From the NCBI RefSeq assembly GCF_030678915.1, contig NZ_JAUUTZ010000002.1, positions 62,001 to 126,000 of the forward strand: DNA of 64,000 nucleotides. Reading direction: 5' to 3'. This stretch comes from Paracoccus wurundjeri (lineage in GTDB: Bacteria; Pseudomonadota; Alphaproteobacteria; Rhodobacterales; Rhodobacteraceae). The notes under the pieces were generated by a model. It ran no database searches, had not been told where the DNA came from, and saw only the letters and a program-made list of their open reading frames with translations. Both the position numbers and the translations under genes were made by a program. Of this stretch, positions 1-8,264 are shown one piece after another. Numbering within the stretch: the first letter of the stretch is position 1; each line of letters begins with the position of its first letter.

Positions 1-63
1 AGCCTTGCCGTCAATCTGGCCGGCGACGGGCTTCGCGATGTATTGGACCCCCGCCATGACTGA
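1..63 (+). CDS. ABC transporter permease, DppC-like (C-terminal end only)
   Basis: The first 20 codons of the window read in frame as the tail of a dipeptide/oligopeptide ABC permease: ...NLAGDGLRDVLDPRHD followed by TGA at 61-63. The block GDGLRDxLDPR is the usual C-terminus of DppC/OppC-type permeases. The rest of the gene lies upstream of the window. It overlaps the following ATPase gene by 8 bases, as is usual in these operons. Seen directly: the reading frame and terminal motif. Inferred: the permease role, from the motif and the two ATPase genes that follow. Confidence 0.8.
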   Translation, partial: SLAVNLAGDGLRDVLDPRHD

Positions 64-922
64 ACCACTGCTGGAGGTTGAAAACCTGCGCATTCGTTTT
101 GCGGGCAACCGCACCGGGCGGGACGCGGTTCGCGGCGTGTCCTTTCGGGTCGGGCGCGAAAAGCTGGGCATCGTGGGCGAATCCGGTTCCGGCAAGTCGC
201 AAACCGGGCGCGCGCTTTTGAAGCTGACGCCACGATCGGCACAGGTTACCGCCACCCGGATGCGATTTCGCGGAGAGGATCTGCTGACCGCGTCCGAGCG
301 GCGGATGCGCGAGATCCGCGGGCGCTCGATCTCGATGATCCTGCAGGATCCGAAATTCTCGCTGAACCCGCTGATGAAAGTGGGCGAGCAGATCGTCGAA
401 GCCTATCGCGTTCATCATCAGGCGGATCAGAAAACCGCAAGGGAACGGGCCCTGAAGATGCTGGAGGCGGTGCATATCCGCGATGCCGAGCGGGTGTTTT
501 CGCTGCTTCCGCATGAAGTGTCGGGCGGGATGGGCCAACGCATCATGATCGCGATGATGCTGATCCCCGAACCCGACATCATCATCGCGGACGAGCCAAC
601 CTCGGCACTGGACGTCACGGTGCGCAGACAGGTGCTTTGCGTGCTGAACGAGTTGGTCGAGGCGCGGGATACGGGGTTGATTCTGATCAGTCACGACCTG
701 AACCTTGTCGCCAGTTTCTGCGACCGCATTCTGGTGATGTATTCAGGGCGCGTGCTGGAAGAGATCGAGGCCAGCAACCTGCGAAACGCGCGCCATCCCT
801 ATACGCGCGCGCTTCTGGACAGCCTGCCGCGCCTTGACCGGCATGTCGATCCGCTGCGTGTGCCGCAACGCGATCCAAGCTGGCTGGATGGCCCCGTTTT
901 CGGACCGGAGGAAGGATCATGA
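56..922 (+). CDS. dppD: Dipeptide/oligopeptide ABC transporter ATP-binding protein (DppD-like)
   Basis: First of two ATPase subunits that power uptake of a peptide-like solute across the inner membrane. The 288-residue protein has a Walker A motif GESGSGKS near residue 45, the signature VSGGMGQR near residue 155, Walker B IIIADEP and the switch His in LISHDL. The ATG at 56 was chosen over upstream in-frame codons because it overlaps the stop of the permease gene and begins the conserved MTEPLLEVENL start. At 288 residues it is a little shorter than the usual 320-330, with a short C-terminal oligopeptide-transporter extension. Substrate unknown; the operon context (hydrolase, MmgE/PrpD) suggests something other than plain dipeptides. 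Confidence 0.9.
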   Translation: MTEPLLEVENLRIRFAGNRTGRDAVRGVSFRVGREKLGIVGESGSGKSQTGRALLKLTPRSAQVTATRMRFRGEDLLTASERRMREIRGRSISMILQDPKFSLNPLMKVGEQIVEAYRVHHQADQKTARERALKMLEAVHIRDAERVFSLLPHEVSGGMGQRIMIAMMLIPEPDIIIADEPTSALDVTVRRQVLCVLNELVEARDTGLILISHDLNLVASFCDRILVMYSGRVLEEIEASNLRNARHPYTRALLDSLPRLDRHVDPLRVPQRDPSWLDGPVFGPEEGS

Positions 923-1701
923 CGCAATCGTTGTTGGAGGTGACGGATCTCAATGTGTCCTTCGGAGAAGAGGACGAGCGTCATCATGTCGTGAAGGATG
1001 TCGGCTTTCACATCGGGCGCGGCGAATGCTATGGGCTGATCGGAGAATCCGGCTGTGGCAAAACCACGGTGCTGCGCGCAATCGCCGGTTTGAATTCCGA
1101 TTATGACGGCTCGATCCTGCTGGACGCTCAAAAGCAGCCAAAGGCAAGACGCGGCGCCGGTTTCCTGCGCCGCGTGCAGATGGTGTTCCAGGATCCCTAT
1201 GCGTCGCTGCATCCCCGAAAAATGGTCGATAAAGTGCTGCGCGAACCGTTGCAGATCCATGGGTTCGACCGCCAGCGGCAACGGATCGATGAAGTGCTGG
1301 TGCAAGTAGGGCTGGATCCCTCGTTCCGCTACCGTTACCCGCATGAGTTGTCAGGCGGGCAGCGTCAGCGGGTCGTCGTCGCCCGTGCCCTGATCATGGA
1401 GCCCGAGATTCTGCTGCTGGACGAGCCGACTTCGGCACTGGATGTCTCGGTGCAGGCCGAGATCCTGAATCTGCTGACCCGGGTGCAGCGCGAGCGGGGT
1501 CTGACCTATCTTCTGGTGTCGCATGACATGGCGGTGATCGCGCATGTCTGCCAGCGCATCGGCATGATGCAGCATGGCCGTATCATCGAAGAGATGACAT
1601 CCGAAGCCGTTCGCAACGGACAGGCGCAAAAGCAATATACACGCGAATTTCTGGACGCCAGCGCGGCCTTTGCCGCCGCGCTGGAAGGGGACGCCACATG
1701 A
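919..1701 (+). CDS. dppF: Dipeptide/oligopeptide ABC transporter ATP-binding protein (DppF-like)
   Basis: Second ATPase of the peptide-type importer, pairing with the preceding subunit. The 260-residue protein carries Walker A GESGCGKT, signature LSGGQRQR, Walker B LLLDEP and the D-loop SALD. The start ATG overlaps the preceding stop by four bases (ATGA) and has AGGA just upstream. At 260 residues it lacks much of the C-terminal extension of classic DppF (about 330), so it resembles the shorter nickel/peptide-type ATPases. Translationally coupled with both neighbours. Confidence 0.9.
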   Translation: MTQSLLEVTDLNVSFGEEDERHHVVKDVGFHIGRGECYGLIGESGCGKTTVLRAIAGLNSDYDGSILLDAQKQPKARRGAGFLRRVQMVFQDPYASLHPRKMVDKVLREPLQIHGFDRQRQRIDEVLVQVGLDPSFRYRYPHELSGGQRQRVVVARALIMEPEILLLDEPTSALDVSVQAEILNLLTRVQRERGLTYLLVSHDMAVIAHVCQRIGMMQHGRIIEEMTSEAVRNGQAQKQYTREFLDASAAFAAALEGDAT

Positions 1702-2612
1702 TCGAGCAATTGCTTCCGCATATCGACAGACAACCGACCGCCGCGCTTCTGGTTTGGCAAAATGGCCGATTGGCAGCTCAGTTCGGCCCTCAGGACCGCA
1801 AGTTTCTGTGCCATTCAATCCGCAAAAGCATTCTGGCCGCCCTGATCGGAATCGAAGTCGATGCCGGACGTCTGGATCTGGCCGCGACGATGGAGCAGTT
1901 GGGTATCGACGATCACGATCCCCTGTCGACCGTCGAGCGTCAGGCGACGGTCTATGACCTGCTGACCGCCCGATCGGGCATTTACCATCCGGCGGGGTAT
2001 GAAACCGAATGGATGCGGATGATCAAGGAAAAGCGCCATTCCCATGCGCCGGGCACATTCTGGTGCTATAATAACTGGGATTTCAACGCGCTCGGAACGA
2101 TCTATGTCCAGTCCAGCGGTCACAGCGTGGCCGAGGGCTTCAACCGCCATCTTGCCAAGCCCCTGGACATGCAGGATTTCCAATTGCAGGGGCCCACGCC
2201 CGACGCCTGGGTCGAGCCCTTTACCGAATCCCGGCACGCCGCCTATCCGTTCCGGTTGTCCAATCGCGATCTTCTCCGGTTCTGCCAGCTTTATCTGCAA
2301 GGTGGCATATGGGAAAAGCGCCAGCTTCTGCCAGCGGGCTGGACAGGGCTTTGCACCTTACGCAACAGCGAGGCCGGAACGCATGGCGCCTATGGATATA
2401 TGTGGTGGCTGGAGCGTGCAGGTTGCGGGATTCCCAATGTGGTGCTGCCCGAAGGCAGCTATTTCGCGATGGGGGCGGGCGGGCATTACGCGCTGGTCAT
2501 GCCTGCCCGAAATGCCATCGTCCTGCATCGCGTGGATACCGAAAAGGACGACAGGGTATCGGATTTTCAATTCGGCGCATTGCTGGCCGCACTCCTTCAA
2601 CATCTGGACTGA
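1698..2612 (+). CDS. Serine hydrolase, beta-lactamase/transpeptidase fold
   Basis: A 304-residue serine hydrolase of the class C beta-lactamase/esterase superfamily. The catalytic SxxK is visible as S40-I-R-K43, and a Tyr-x-Asn motif (Y-N-N) lies in the stretch FWCYNNWDFN near residue 120. No signal peptide is evident, so it is probably cytoplasmic, unlike true beta-lactamases. The start overlaps the upstream ATPase stop by four bases. Its position between an ABC importer and an MmgE/PrpD gene suggests that it hydrolyses an amide or ester in the imported compound. The substrate cannot be read from sequence. True antibiotic resistance is unlikely given the cytoplasmic location and operon context. 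Confidence 0.8.
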   Translation: MIEQLLPHIDRQPTAALLVWQNGRLAAQFGPQDRKFLCHSIRKSILAALIGIEVDAGRLDLAATMEQLGIDDHDPLSTVERQATVYDLLTARSGIYHPAGYETEWMRMIKEKRHSHAPGTFWCYNNWDFNALGTIYVQSSGHSVAEGFNRHLAKPLDMQDFQLQGPTPDAWVEPFTESRHAAYPFRLSNRDLLRFCQLYLQGGIWEKRQLLPAGWTGLCTLRNSEAGTHGAYGYMWWLERAGCGIPNVVLPEGSYFAMGAGGHYALVMPARNAIVLHRVDTEKDDRVSDFQFGALLAALLQHLD

Positions 2613-2615
2613 TCC

Positions 2616-3995
2616 GTGAAACATGAAGAGACGATTGCCGGCCGGATAGCGCGCTGGTTCCATGCATCCCATGACCGGGGGCCCTTTGCGGCCGGACCTC
2701 AGGGGCGCGCGCTGGCGCAGATGGCAATCGCCGACACTCTGGGCTGCATGTATGCCAGTCGCCAGGATAACGTTGTCCGCGCCGTGGCAAGCGTTGCCGG
2801 GGCGCCGGGCGATGCCTGGCTGGTGACCGGCGGCACTGCCGATCCGGCCATGGCGGCGATGGTCAACGGCACCGCCGCGCATGCGTTGGATTACGACGAT
2901 AATTTCGGGCCGGGGATGTCCCATGCTTCCGCCGTGATCCTTCCCGCGCTGCTGGCGGTCTGCGACATCTCACGACCGGGGCGTGAACTGATCGATGCCT
3001 ATCTGGTGGCGCTGCAGGCACAGGCATTCGTGGGGGCAGGGATGGGCCCCGGGCATTATGCCGCGGGCTGGCACGGCACATCCACGGTCGGATCGGTCGG
3101 CACAGCCGCCGGGGTTGCGCATCTTCTGGGCGCCGATATCGATGGTCTGCGCCGCGCCCTGACATTGGCCTGCAGTTTCGCCTGTGGGACCAAGGGGCAG
3201 TTCGGCACGCCGGCCAAGCCTTTTCACGCGGGTCTTGCTGCGCGCAACGCTGTCGAGGCCGCCCGGCTTGCGCTTGCCGGGATCGAGGGAAGCCCCATAG
3301 CCCTCGAAGGCGCTCAGGGGTTTTCCCACATGTTCCGTGGCCCGAATATGCCCGGCTATGACCCGCATGAAATCGAGGCGACCGATCGCAATGTCATCGA
3401 GACCGACGGGGTGGTGCCCAAGCTGCATCCCTGTTGCGGTTCGACCCATCTGATCATCGATGCCATCGCCGATCTGCGCGGGCAACATGACTTCTGCGCC
3501 GACGCGGTGCGTTCCATCGATATCAGGGTCGGAATCGCGAATTTGCGCAACCTGCCATATACCCTTCCCGAAAACGAAATGCAGGCCCGCTTTTCAATGA
3601 ATTATTGCGTCGCCGTTGCTTTGCGGGAAGGGCATCTGACCTTGCAGGATTTCACGCCCGAGGCCGTGCGCGCCCGTCGCGGCGATCCTTTGCTGTCCTG
3701 TCTGACCATGACCTCCTGGACCGCCGAGGAGGAAGCCGCCGCCGATGGCACGCGGCTGCCCCATCAGGTCACGCTGCGTCTGGCATCCGGCCAGACATAT
3801 CGGGCCGAACGCCTTTTTGCCCGCGGTGATCTGCGCGATCCGTTCCCGGATGACGCGATGCGTGCCAAATTCATGGCCTGTTGCGACGGGGCGCCCTGGG
3901 CCAAAGGATTGCATGACTGGCTGATGGTGCTGGATCTGGCTCCCGATCTCAGGCAATTCGCACCGCTTTTCGGCAGATCTGATGGCCCTCGCTGA
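2616..3995 (+). CDS. MmgE/PrpD family protein
   Basis: Member of the MmgE/PrpD family, which contains 2-methylcitrate dehydratase, cis-aconitate decarboxylase and many enzymes of unknown substrate. The 459-residue length fits. Family motifs are visible: ALDYDDNFG near residue 90, GWHGTSTVG near 150 and KPFHAGLAARNAVEAARLA near 205. The start is GTG three bases after the preceding stop; no in-frame ATG lies near. No prpB or prpC genes flank it, so a methylcitrate-cycle role is not supported; it more likely acts on the solute imported by the upstream ABC system. The 3' end overlaps the convergent LysR gene by 47 bases. Confidence 0.85.
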   Translation: MKHEETIAGRIARWFHASHDRGPFAAGPQGRALAQMAIADTLGCMYASRQDNVVRAVASVAGAPGDAWLVTGGTADPAMAAMVNGTAAHALDYDDNFGPGMSHASAVILPALLAVCDISRPGRELIDAYLVALQAQAFVGAGMGPGHYAAGWHGTSTVGSVGTAAGVAHLLGADIDGLRRALTLACSFACGTKGQFGTPAKPFHAGLAARNAVEAARLALAGIEGSPIALEGAQGFSHMFRGPNMPGYDPHEIEATDRNVIETDGVVPKLHPCCGSTHLIIDAIADLRGQHDFCADAVRSIDIRVGIANLRNLPYTLPENEMQARFSMNYCVAVALREGHLTLQDFTPEAVRARRGDPLLSCLTMTSWTAEEEAAADGTRLPHQVTLRLASGQTYRAERLFARGDLRDPFPDDAMRAKFMACCDGAPWAKGLHDWLMVLDLAPDLRQFAPLFGRSDGPR

Positions 3996-4872
3996 CCGCG
4001 TTCCAGACGCTTTGGGCATAGCGGTCCATGTTGTGGCTTCGATAAAGGCGTATCTCGGTTTCAAGGTCGAATTCTGTCCCGCCCGCTCTGACGAGAATGC
4101 CGGATTTCAGGTCGTCGCCGATCATCATGCGGGGCAGCCAGCACATTCCGTGCCCCTGCCGGACCAACCCATGGATCACCGCCGCCATCGAGTTGTCGCG
4201 GACCTTGCGGAGCCGGGGCCCAAGCCTGTTGAAGAATGGTGACAGCGCTTGCTGAAAAAAACTGCCTCTGGTGTAGCCGCAATAGGCGATCTCGTTTTTG
4301 CTTTCCAATGACCACAGCGGCCCCCCATACCCATCGGAACGGGTGACCGGCACCGCGGTTTCATGTCCCAGAACGATATACCGGTGGTGGCGCAGCGCCT
4401 GCAGGTCGGGCACCCTGTCATGGGCAAAGGTCAGCAGGAATTCGGCCTGCCCCCTCAGGAAATTCCTGATATTGGCCGCCAGCAACGGCTCCGTGTTCAG
4501 CAGGTCCACCTGCCAGACCCGATCGGTTTCGTATTGCGCAAGCCAGCCCGGAAAGAAATGCAGCGCCAATGTGCTGAGCGCGATGAGATGGCATTTTTGG
4601 TCGGGGCGCCGGGCGTTGGGATGGCCGATGCCGTGAACCGTATCCATCTTTTCCAGAATATCCTGCGCCAGTGGCAACAACGCTTCGCCTGCCTCGGTCA
4701 GCGAGACTGGCTGGATGGCCCGGTCGAACAGGACAGAGCCGACAAAGGCTTCCAAAGTGGCGATGCGGCGCGACAGAGTGGATTGCGACATGCCACGATC
4801 CCGTGCCGTGGTCGAGAAGTTACGGCTTTGCACGAGATGCAGAAAGTCCTTGAACAGGTCGGTATTTATCAT
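3949..4872 (-). CDS. LysR-family transcriptional regulator
   Basis: A 307-residue LysR-type regulator. The N-terminal winged helix-turn-helix is clear (FLHLVQSRNFSTTARDRGMS, then STLSRRIATLEAFVGSVLFDR), followed by a type 2 periplasmic-binding-like effector domain. The start MINTDLF was chosen because a GGGAG ribosome-binding site precedes it; an upstream start would add ten atypical residues. It is convergent with the MmgE/PrpD gene and overlaps it by 47 bases. It probably controls the preceding transporter operon, but LysR genes usually lie divergent to their target, so the target is uncertain. Confidence 0.85.
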   Translation of the reverse strand: MINTDLFKDFLHLVQSRNFSTTARDRGMSQSTLSRRIATLEAFVGSVLFDRAIQPVSLTEAGEALLPLAQDILEKMDTVHGIGHPNARRPDQKCHLIALSTLALHFFPGWLAQYETDRVWQVDLLNTEPLLAANIRNFLRGQAEFLLTFAHDRVPDLQALRHHRYIVLGHETAVPVTRSDGYGGPLWSLESKNEIAYCGYTRGSFFQQALSPFFNRLGPRLRKVRDNSMAAVIHGLVRQGHGMCWLPRMMIGDDLKSGILVRAGGTEFDLETEIRLYRSHNMDRYAQSVWNAVSEGHQICRKAVRIA

Positions 4873-5016
4873 TCTCCCGCCTTCGGTCTGACCCGGCGTC
4901 ACCGCATTAAGGGCTCTGTCGGACTTTGGTATCGATCAAGGCGGTGTTCGGCAAGAAGAGCGTTCCGGGAAGCCTTGCGCAGCAGGATGAACGCCGTCGC
5001 CCTGCTCGCGCAGGCG

Positions 5017-6486
5017 TCATATGTCCAGCGCGCGGCGGGCGATAATCCCGATACCCGGCTCGATATTGGCGTCCTGGATCGAGGAATAGCCGAGACGGAA
5101 GAATGGGCAAGGATCGGGCGGAGTTTCGAAGAACACGTCCCCCGGCTCGATCAGCACGCCGTCCTCCTGCAGCCGCAGGGCCAGAAGGCGGCTGTCGATG
5201 CCAGAGGGGGCCTCGATCCACATGCTGGATCCGCCGGACCGCGATGCCCCGGCGATCCGCAACGATGTGCGCGCAAGAGCGGTCTTCATCAGTTCGCGCC
5301 GGTGTTTCAATGCGCCGCGCAGTCGCACGATATGCGCGTCGTAATGCCCCAATGCCAGAAAATAGGCGGTAATGCGCTGCAAATGGTTCGGCGGATGGCG
5401 CAGCATGATCGAGCGCAGGCTGCGTGCCCGCGTGATAAGCGGCGCAGGCGCGACCATGTAGCCGATGCGCAGCCCGGGAAACAGCGATTTCGAGAAGCTG
5501 CCGATATAGATGACCCGCCCCGCCTGATCCAGCGATTTCAACGCCGGGGCAGGTGGCGCCAGATAGGACATTTCGAAATCATAATCATCCTCGACGATCA
5601 GGAAATCATGGCTGGCGGCGCGGGCCAGCAAATCGTGTCGCCTCTCCAGCGGCATGGTAGCGCCGGTCGGGATGTTGTGGCTGGGGGTGACGATGACCAG
5701 CCGGGTCCCTTCGGGCAGCATCTCGGGGTTCAGGCCGCCCTCATCCACGTTCAGGAAAGTGGTCGGGCTTTGCGCCCGGCGCAGGGTTTCGGCGAAGTCG
5801 GGATAGCCGGGTTCTTCGGTCACCGCCAGCCGGTCGCGGCGGGCCAGCAATTCGATGGCCAGAAACAATGCGTTCTGCGCCCCAAGCGTCACCAGAACCT
5901 CGTCTGGCTGCGCATGAATACCCCGGCGCGGCAAAGTGTTGGAGCAGATGAAATCGATCAGCAAAGGATCGTCGATTCCGTATTGATCCACCGCCAGATC
6001 GGAAAAATCCCGCGTGCCCCAGGCCCGCCGCGCGCAGTCGCGCCAGGCGTTGTGATCGAACAGGCTGGGATCGGGCTGCCCGTAGATGAACGGATAGCGG
6101 TATTCGCGCCAGTTCGCGGGTTTGCGGATGACCCGTTGTTGCGGATGATGATCCGCCAGCCAGCTTTCCCAGTCCAGCGTGGTGCCGCCCTGCTGCGGCT
6201 GCTGAACCCGAAGTCTTCGATGCGGTACCGTTCCCGCCACCATGATCCCCGACCGGGCGCGGGTTTCCAGATAGCCCTGTCCGACAAGCTCTTGATAGAC
6301 CAGCGTGACCGTCATCCGCGATAAACCCAGCGCGGCGGCCAGACTGCGGCTTGAGGGCAGCCGCATGCCGGGCCGGGCGCGGGTTTCCAGGATCGCCCGC
6401 ACGATCGCGGCGGCCAGCCGGCCCTGCAGAGTCGGTGCATCCTTGTCGCGCAGGAAGATCATCTCGACGGGGATGCGATTGCTCAT
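5017..6486 (-). CDS. tauR: TauR, MocR/GabR-type regulator of taurine catabolism
   Basis: A 489-residue regulator of the MocR subfamily: an N-terminal GntR-type winged helix (about residues 15-85, SSRSLAAALGLSRMTVTLVYQEL) fused to a PLP-dependent aminotransferase fold. The PLP lysine is in YIGSFSKSLFPGLRIG. TauR homologues activate taurine operons, probably by sensing taurine at the PLP site (established for Rhodobacter capsulatus TauR). It is divergent from tauK across a 113-base gap holding two direct repeats that match a MocR operator. Identification as TauR rests on family plus context. Confidence 0.9.
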   Translation of the reverse strand: MSNRIPVEMIFLRDKDAPTLQGRLAAAIVRAILETRARPGMRLPSSRSLAAALGLSRMTVTLVYQELVGQGYLETRARSGIMVAGTVPHRRLRVQQPQQGGTTLDWESWLADHHPQQRVIRKPANWREYRYPFIYGQPDPSLFDHNAWRDCARRAWGTRDFSDLAVDQYGIDDPLLIDFICSNTLPRRGIHAQPDEVLVTLGAQNALFLAIELLARRDRLAVTEEPGYPDFAETLRRAQSPTTFLNVDEGGLNPEMLPEGTRLVIVTPSHNIPTGATMPLERRHDLLARAASHDFLIVEDDYDFEMSYLAPPAPALKSLDQAGRVIYIGSFSKSLFPGLRIGYMVAPAPLITRARSLRSIMLRHPPNHLQRITAYFLALGHYDAHIVRLRGALKHRRELMKTALARTSLRIAGASRSGGSSMWIEAPSGIDSRLLALRLQEDGVLIEPGDVFFETPPDPCPFFRLGYSSIQDANIEPGIGIIARRALDI

Positions 6487-6519
6487 CTGGACCTATCTTT
6501 GTTTCCAACTGGACCTATC
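6487..6519. promoter_or_regulatory. TauR operator: two direct repeats upstream of tauK
   Basis: Two exact copies of the 11-mer CTGGACCTATC lie at 6487-6497 and 6509-6519, start to start 22 bases apart (two helical turns). They begin immediately next to the tauR start codon and about 80-110 bases before tauK. TauR of R. capsulatus is known to bind direct repeats of the form CTGGACYTAA, so this site is very likely the activator site for tauKLMXY-xsc and also autoregulatory for tauR. Confidence 0.85.
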
Positions 6520-6599
6520 CTGACGCGCCGTCACCTGCAACATCTTGCCACACCGGCGACCGCGAATAATGCGGCGCGATACACAACAAGGAGGTCTTC

Positions 6600-7610
6600 A
6601 TGTCATTCATCACCCGGATCCTCGGTGGAACCGTGCTTGCCCTGTCTTTGGGCCTGCCTGCTCTTCCTGCCGCAGCGACCGAATACCGCATCGCCGTCGG
6701 CGACGGCGCCGGCGGCACGCAAGAGGCGCTTGGCAAGGCCTTTGTCGAAGCGCTTCAGGAAAAATCCGGCGGCGAGATGACCGGCAGGCTGTTTCTCAAC
6801 GGTCAGTTGGGCGACGAACAGGACACTGTCACCGCCGCTGCGACCGGCACGCTGGATTTCTCGATCCTTGCGATCAACAACGTCATGCCGTTTTCTCCCA
6901 GTGTCGGCACGCTGACCCTGCCTTATGTCATCCTCAGCCAGGACGATGCCGAGACCCTGACCCAGGGTGAGGTCGGCCAGCAGATGATCGAGCAGACCAT
7001 CAATGACGCCGGGGTGCGTATCATTGCCTGGGGCTATTCGGGCTTTCGCGTGCTGACCAATTCCAAGCGCCCGGTGGCAAGCGTGGCCGATATGCAGGGG
7101 CTGGTGGTTCGTGTGCCGCGCAACGAGATCATGATCGAAAGCTACAAGTCATGGGGTATCAACCCGACCCCGATGGCATGGGGCGAAACCTTTGCCGCGC
7201 TGCAACAGGGCGTCGTGGACGGGCAGGACAACCCCTACATGACCATCAATGCGATGAAATTCGACGAGGTTCAGAAGCATATCACGAACCTGCGCTATAT
7301 CTTCTCGATCGAGCCGCTGATCGTCTCGGAAAGCCTGTTCCAAAGCCTGTCGCCGGAACAGCAGCAGCAGATATTGGAGGCCGGGCAGGAGGCGACGCAG
7401 TTCTCGGCGTCGTTCCTGCGCGAGGAAGAAGACAAGATCAAGGCCGATCTGGTCGAGCGCGGCATGGAAATCACCGAGCCCGCAGATGACGAACAGGAAT
7501 TCATCGAGCTGGCCACGACGACCGTATGGCCGAAATTCTATGACCAGATCGGTGGCAAGGACGTGCTGAACGGTGTGCTGGCCGCGCTGGGACGCGATCC
7601 GGTCGAATAG
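6600..7610 (+). CDS. tauK: TRAP transporter solute-binding protein TauK (DctP family)
   Basis: Periplasmic binding protein of a TRAP importer. The 336-residue protein starts with a Sec signal peptide (hydrophobic stretch to about residue 26, ending LPAAATEYRI) and has the DctP/SBP_bac_7 fold, with typical stretches such as ADMQGLVVRVPRNEIM and GVVDGQDNP. A strong AAGGAGGT site precedes the ATG. It begins an operon with the membrane subunits and taurine enzymes, in the same order as tauKLM of R. sphaeroides, so taurine is the likely ligand. Confidence 0.9.
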   Translation: MSFITRILGGTVLALSLGLPALPAAATEYRIAVGDGAGGTQEALGKAFVEALQEKSGGEMTGRLFLNGQLGDEQDTVTAAATGTLDFSILAINNVMPFSPSVGTLTLPYVILSQDDAETLTQGEVGQQMIEQTINDAGVRIIAWGYSGFRVLTNSKRPVASVADMQGLVVRVPRNEIMIESYKSWGINPTPMAWGETFAALQQGVVDGQDNPYMTINAMKFDEVQKHITNLRYIFSIEPLIVSESLFQSLSPEQQQQILEAGQEATQFSASFLREEEDKIKADLVERGMEITEPADDEQEFIELATTTVWPKFYDQIGGKDVLNGVLAALGRDPVE

Positions 7611-7619
7611 GAACAGGCC

Positions 7620-7659
7620 GGCAGCAGCAGCGGGCGTCGCCATGTCGCCCGTCGCTGCC
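7620..7659 (+). other. Intercistronic hairpin between tauK and tauL
   Basis: Inverted repeat: GGCAGC (7620-7625) and CGGGCG (7631-7636) pair with CGCCCG (7646-7651) and GCTGCC (7654-7659), leaving a nine-base loop and a small internal bulge. It sits in the 93-base gap after the binding-protein gene and is not followed by a U-run. Likely role (inferred): a partial terminator or mRNA-stabilising element that gives more binding protein than membrane subunits. Confidence 0.5.
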
Positions 7660-7703
7660 ATTTCCCGCCCGTCACTCTTTTGAACCTTCAGCGGAGGGCA
7701 GTC

Positions 7704-8264
7704 ATGTCTACGCTCTGGACACATCTGGACAAGCTTGAAAGCTATATATGCCGTGCCTTGCTGGCGGTTTTCGTGACGCTGTTATTCGCGCAGATCGTTG
7801 CCCGGCAACTATTCGGCTTCTCGGTCACCTGGATCGAGGAACTGTCGGTGATCCTGTTCGTCTGGTTCGCCTATTTTGGCGCATCCTACGCCGCCCGGGT
7901 ATCGGCGCATAACCGGGTCCTGTTTCATCTGAAGGCCATGCCGCGCCGGACCGCCCGGATCATCGAGGCCATCGGCGACCTGATCTGGGTTGGCTTCAAC
8001 ATCGTCTTCATCTGGCAGGCCACCATCTTCATCAGCCGGTTGCGGCCCTTCGTGAAGGCCCAGACCCTGGGCTGGGAGATGCGCTATGTCTATCTGGTGC
8101 TGCCCATCGCATTCGCGTTGATGACCATTCGTATCCTGCAGGTGAATTATCTCAAGCTTGTCATGGGGAAGGATCCGCATGACCCGGACAAGGTCGAGAT
8201 CGAGGAAATGCTTGAACTGGCCGAGGATGAACAGAGGGCCTACGAGCGGGAGCACAGGAAATGA
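7704..8264 (+). CDS. tauL: TRAP transporter small membrane subunit TauL (DctQ family)
   Basis: A 186-residue DctQ-type subunit with four predicted membrane helices. Family features include the early segment AQIVARQLFGFSVTWIEELSVILFVWFAYFG-type core (residues about 30-65). The ATG at 7704 was chosen because GGAGGG lies at a proper distance; an earlier in-frame start has no ribosome-binding site. The 3' end overlaps tauM by four bases. It forms the membrane complex with TauM. Confidence 0.9.
   Translation: MSTLWTHLDKLESYICRALLAVFVTLLFAQIVARQLFGFSVTWIEELSVILFVWFAYFGASYAARVSAHNRVLFHLKAMPRRTARIIEAIGDLIWVGFNIVFIWQATIFISRLRPFVKAQTLGWEMRYVYLVLPIAFALMTIRILQVNYLKLVMGKDPHDPDKVEIEEMLELAEDEQRAYEREHRK

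Noticed and set aside
4363..6324. Long plus-strand open frame (653 codons) opposite tauR
   Set aside because: It is the antisense shadow of the well-supported MocR-type tauR gene; its product has no recognisable domain and biased composition caused by high GC.
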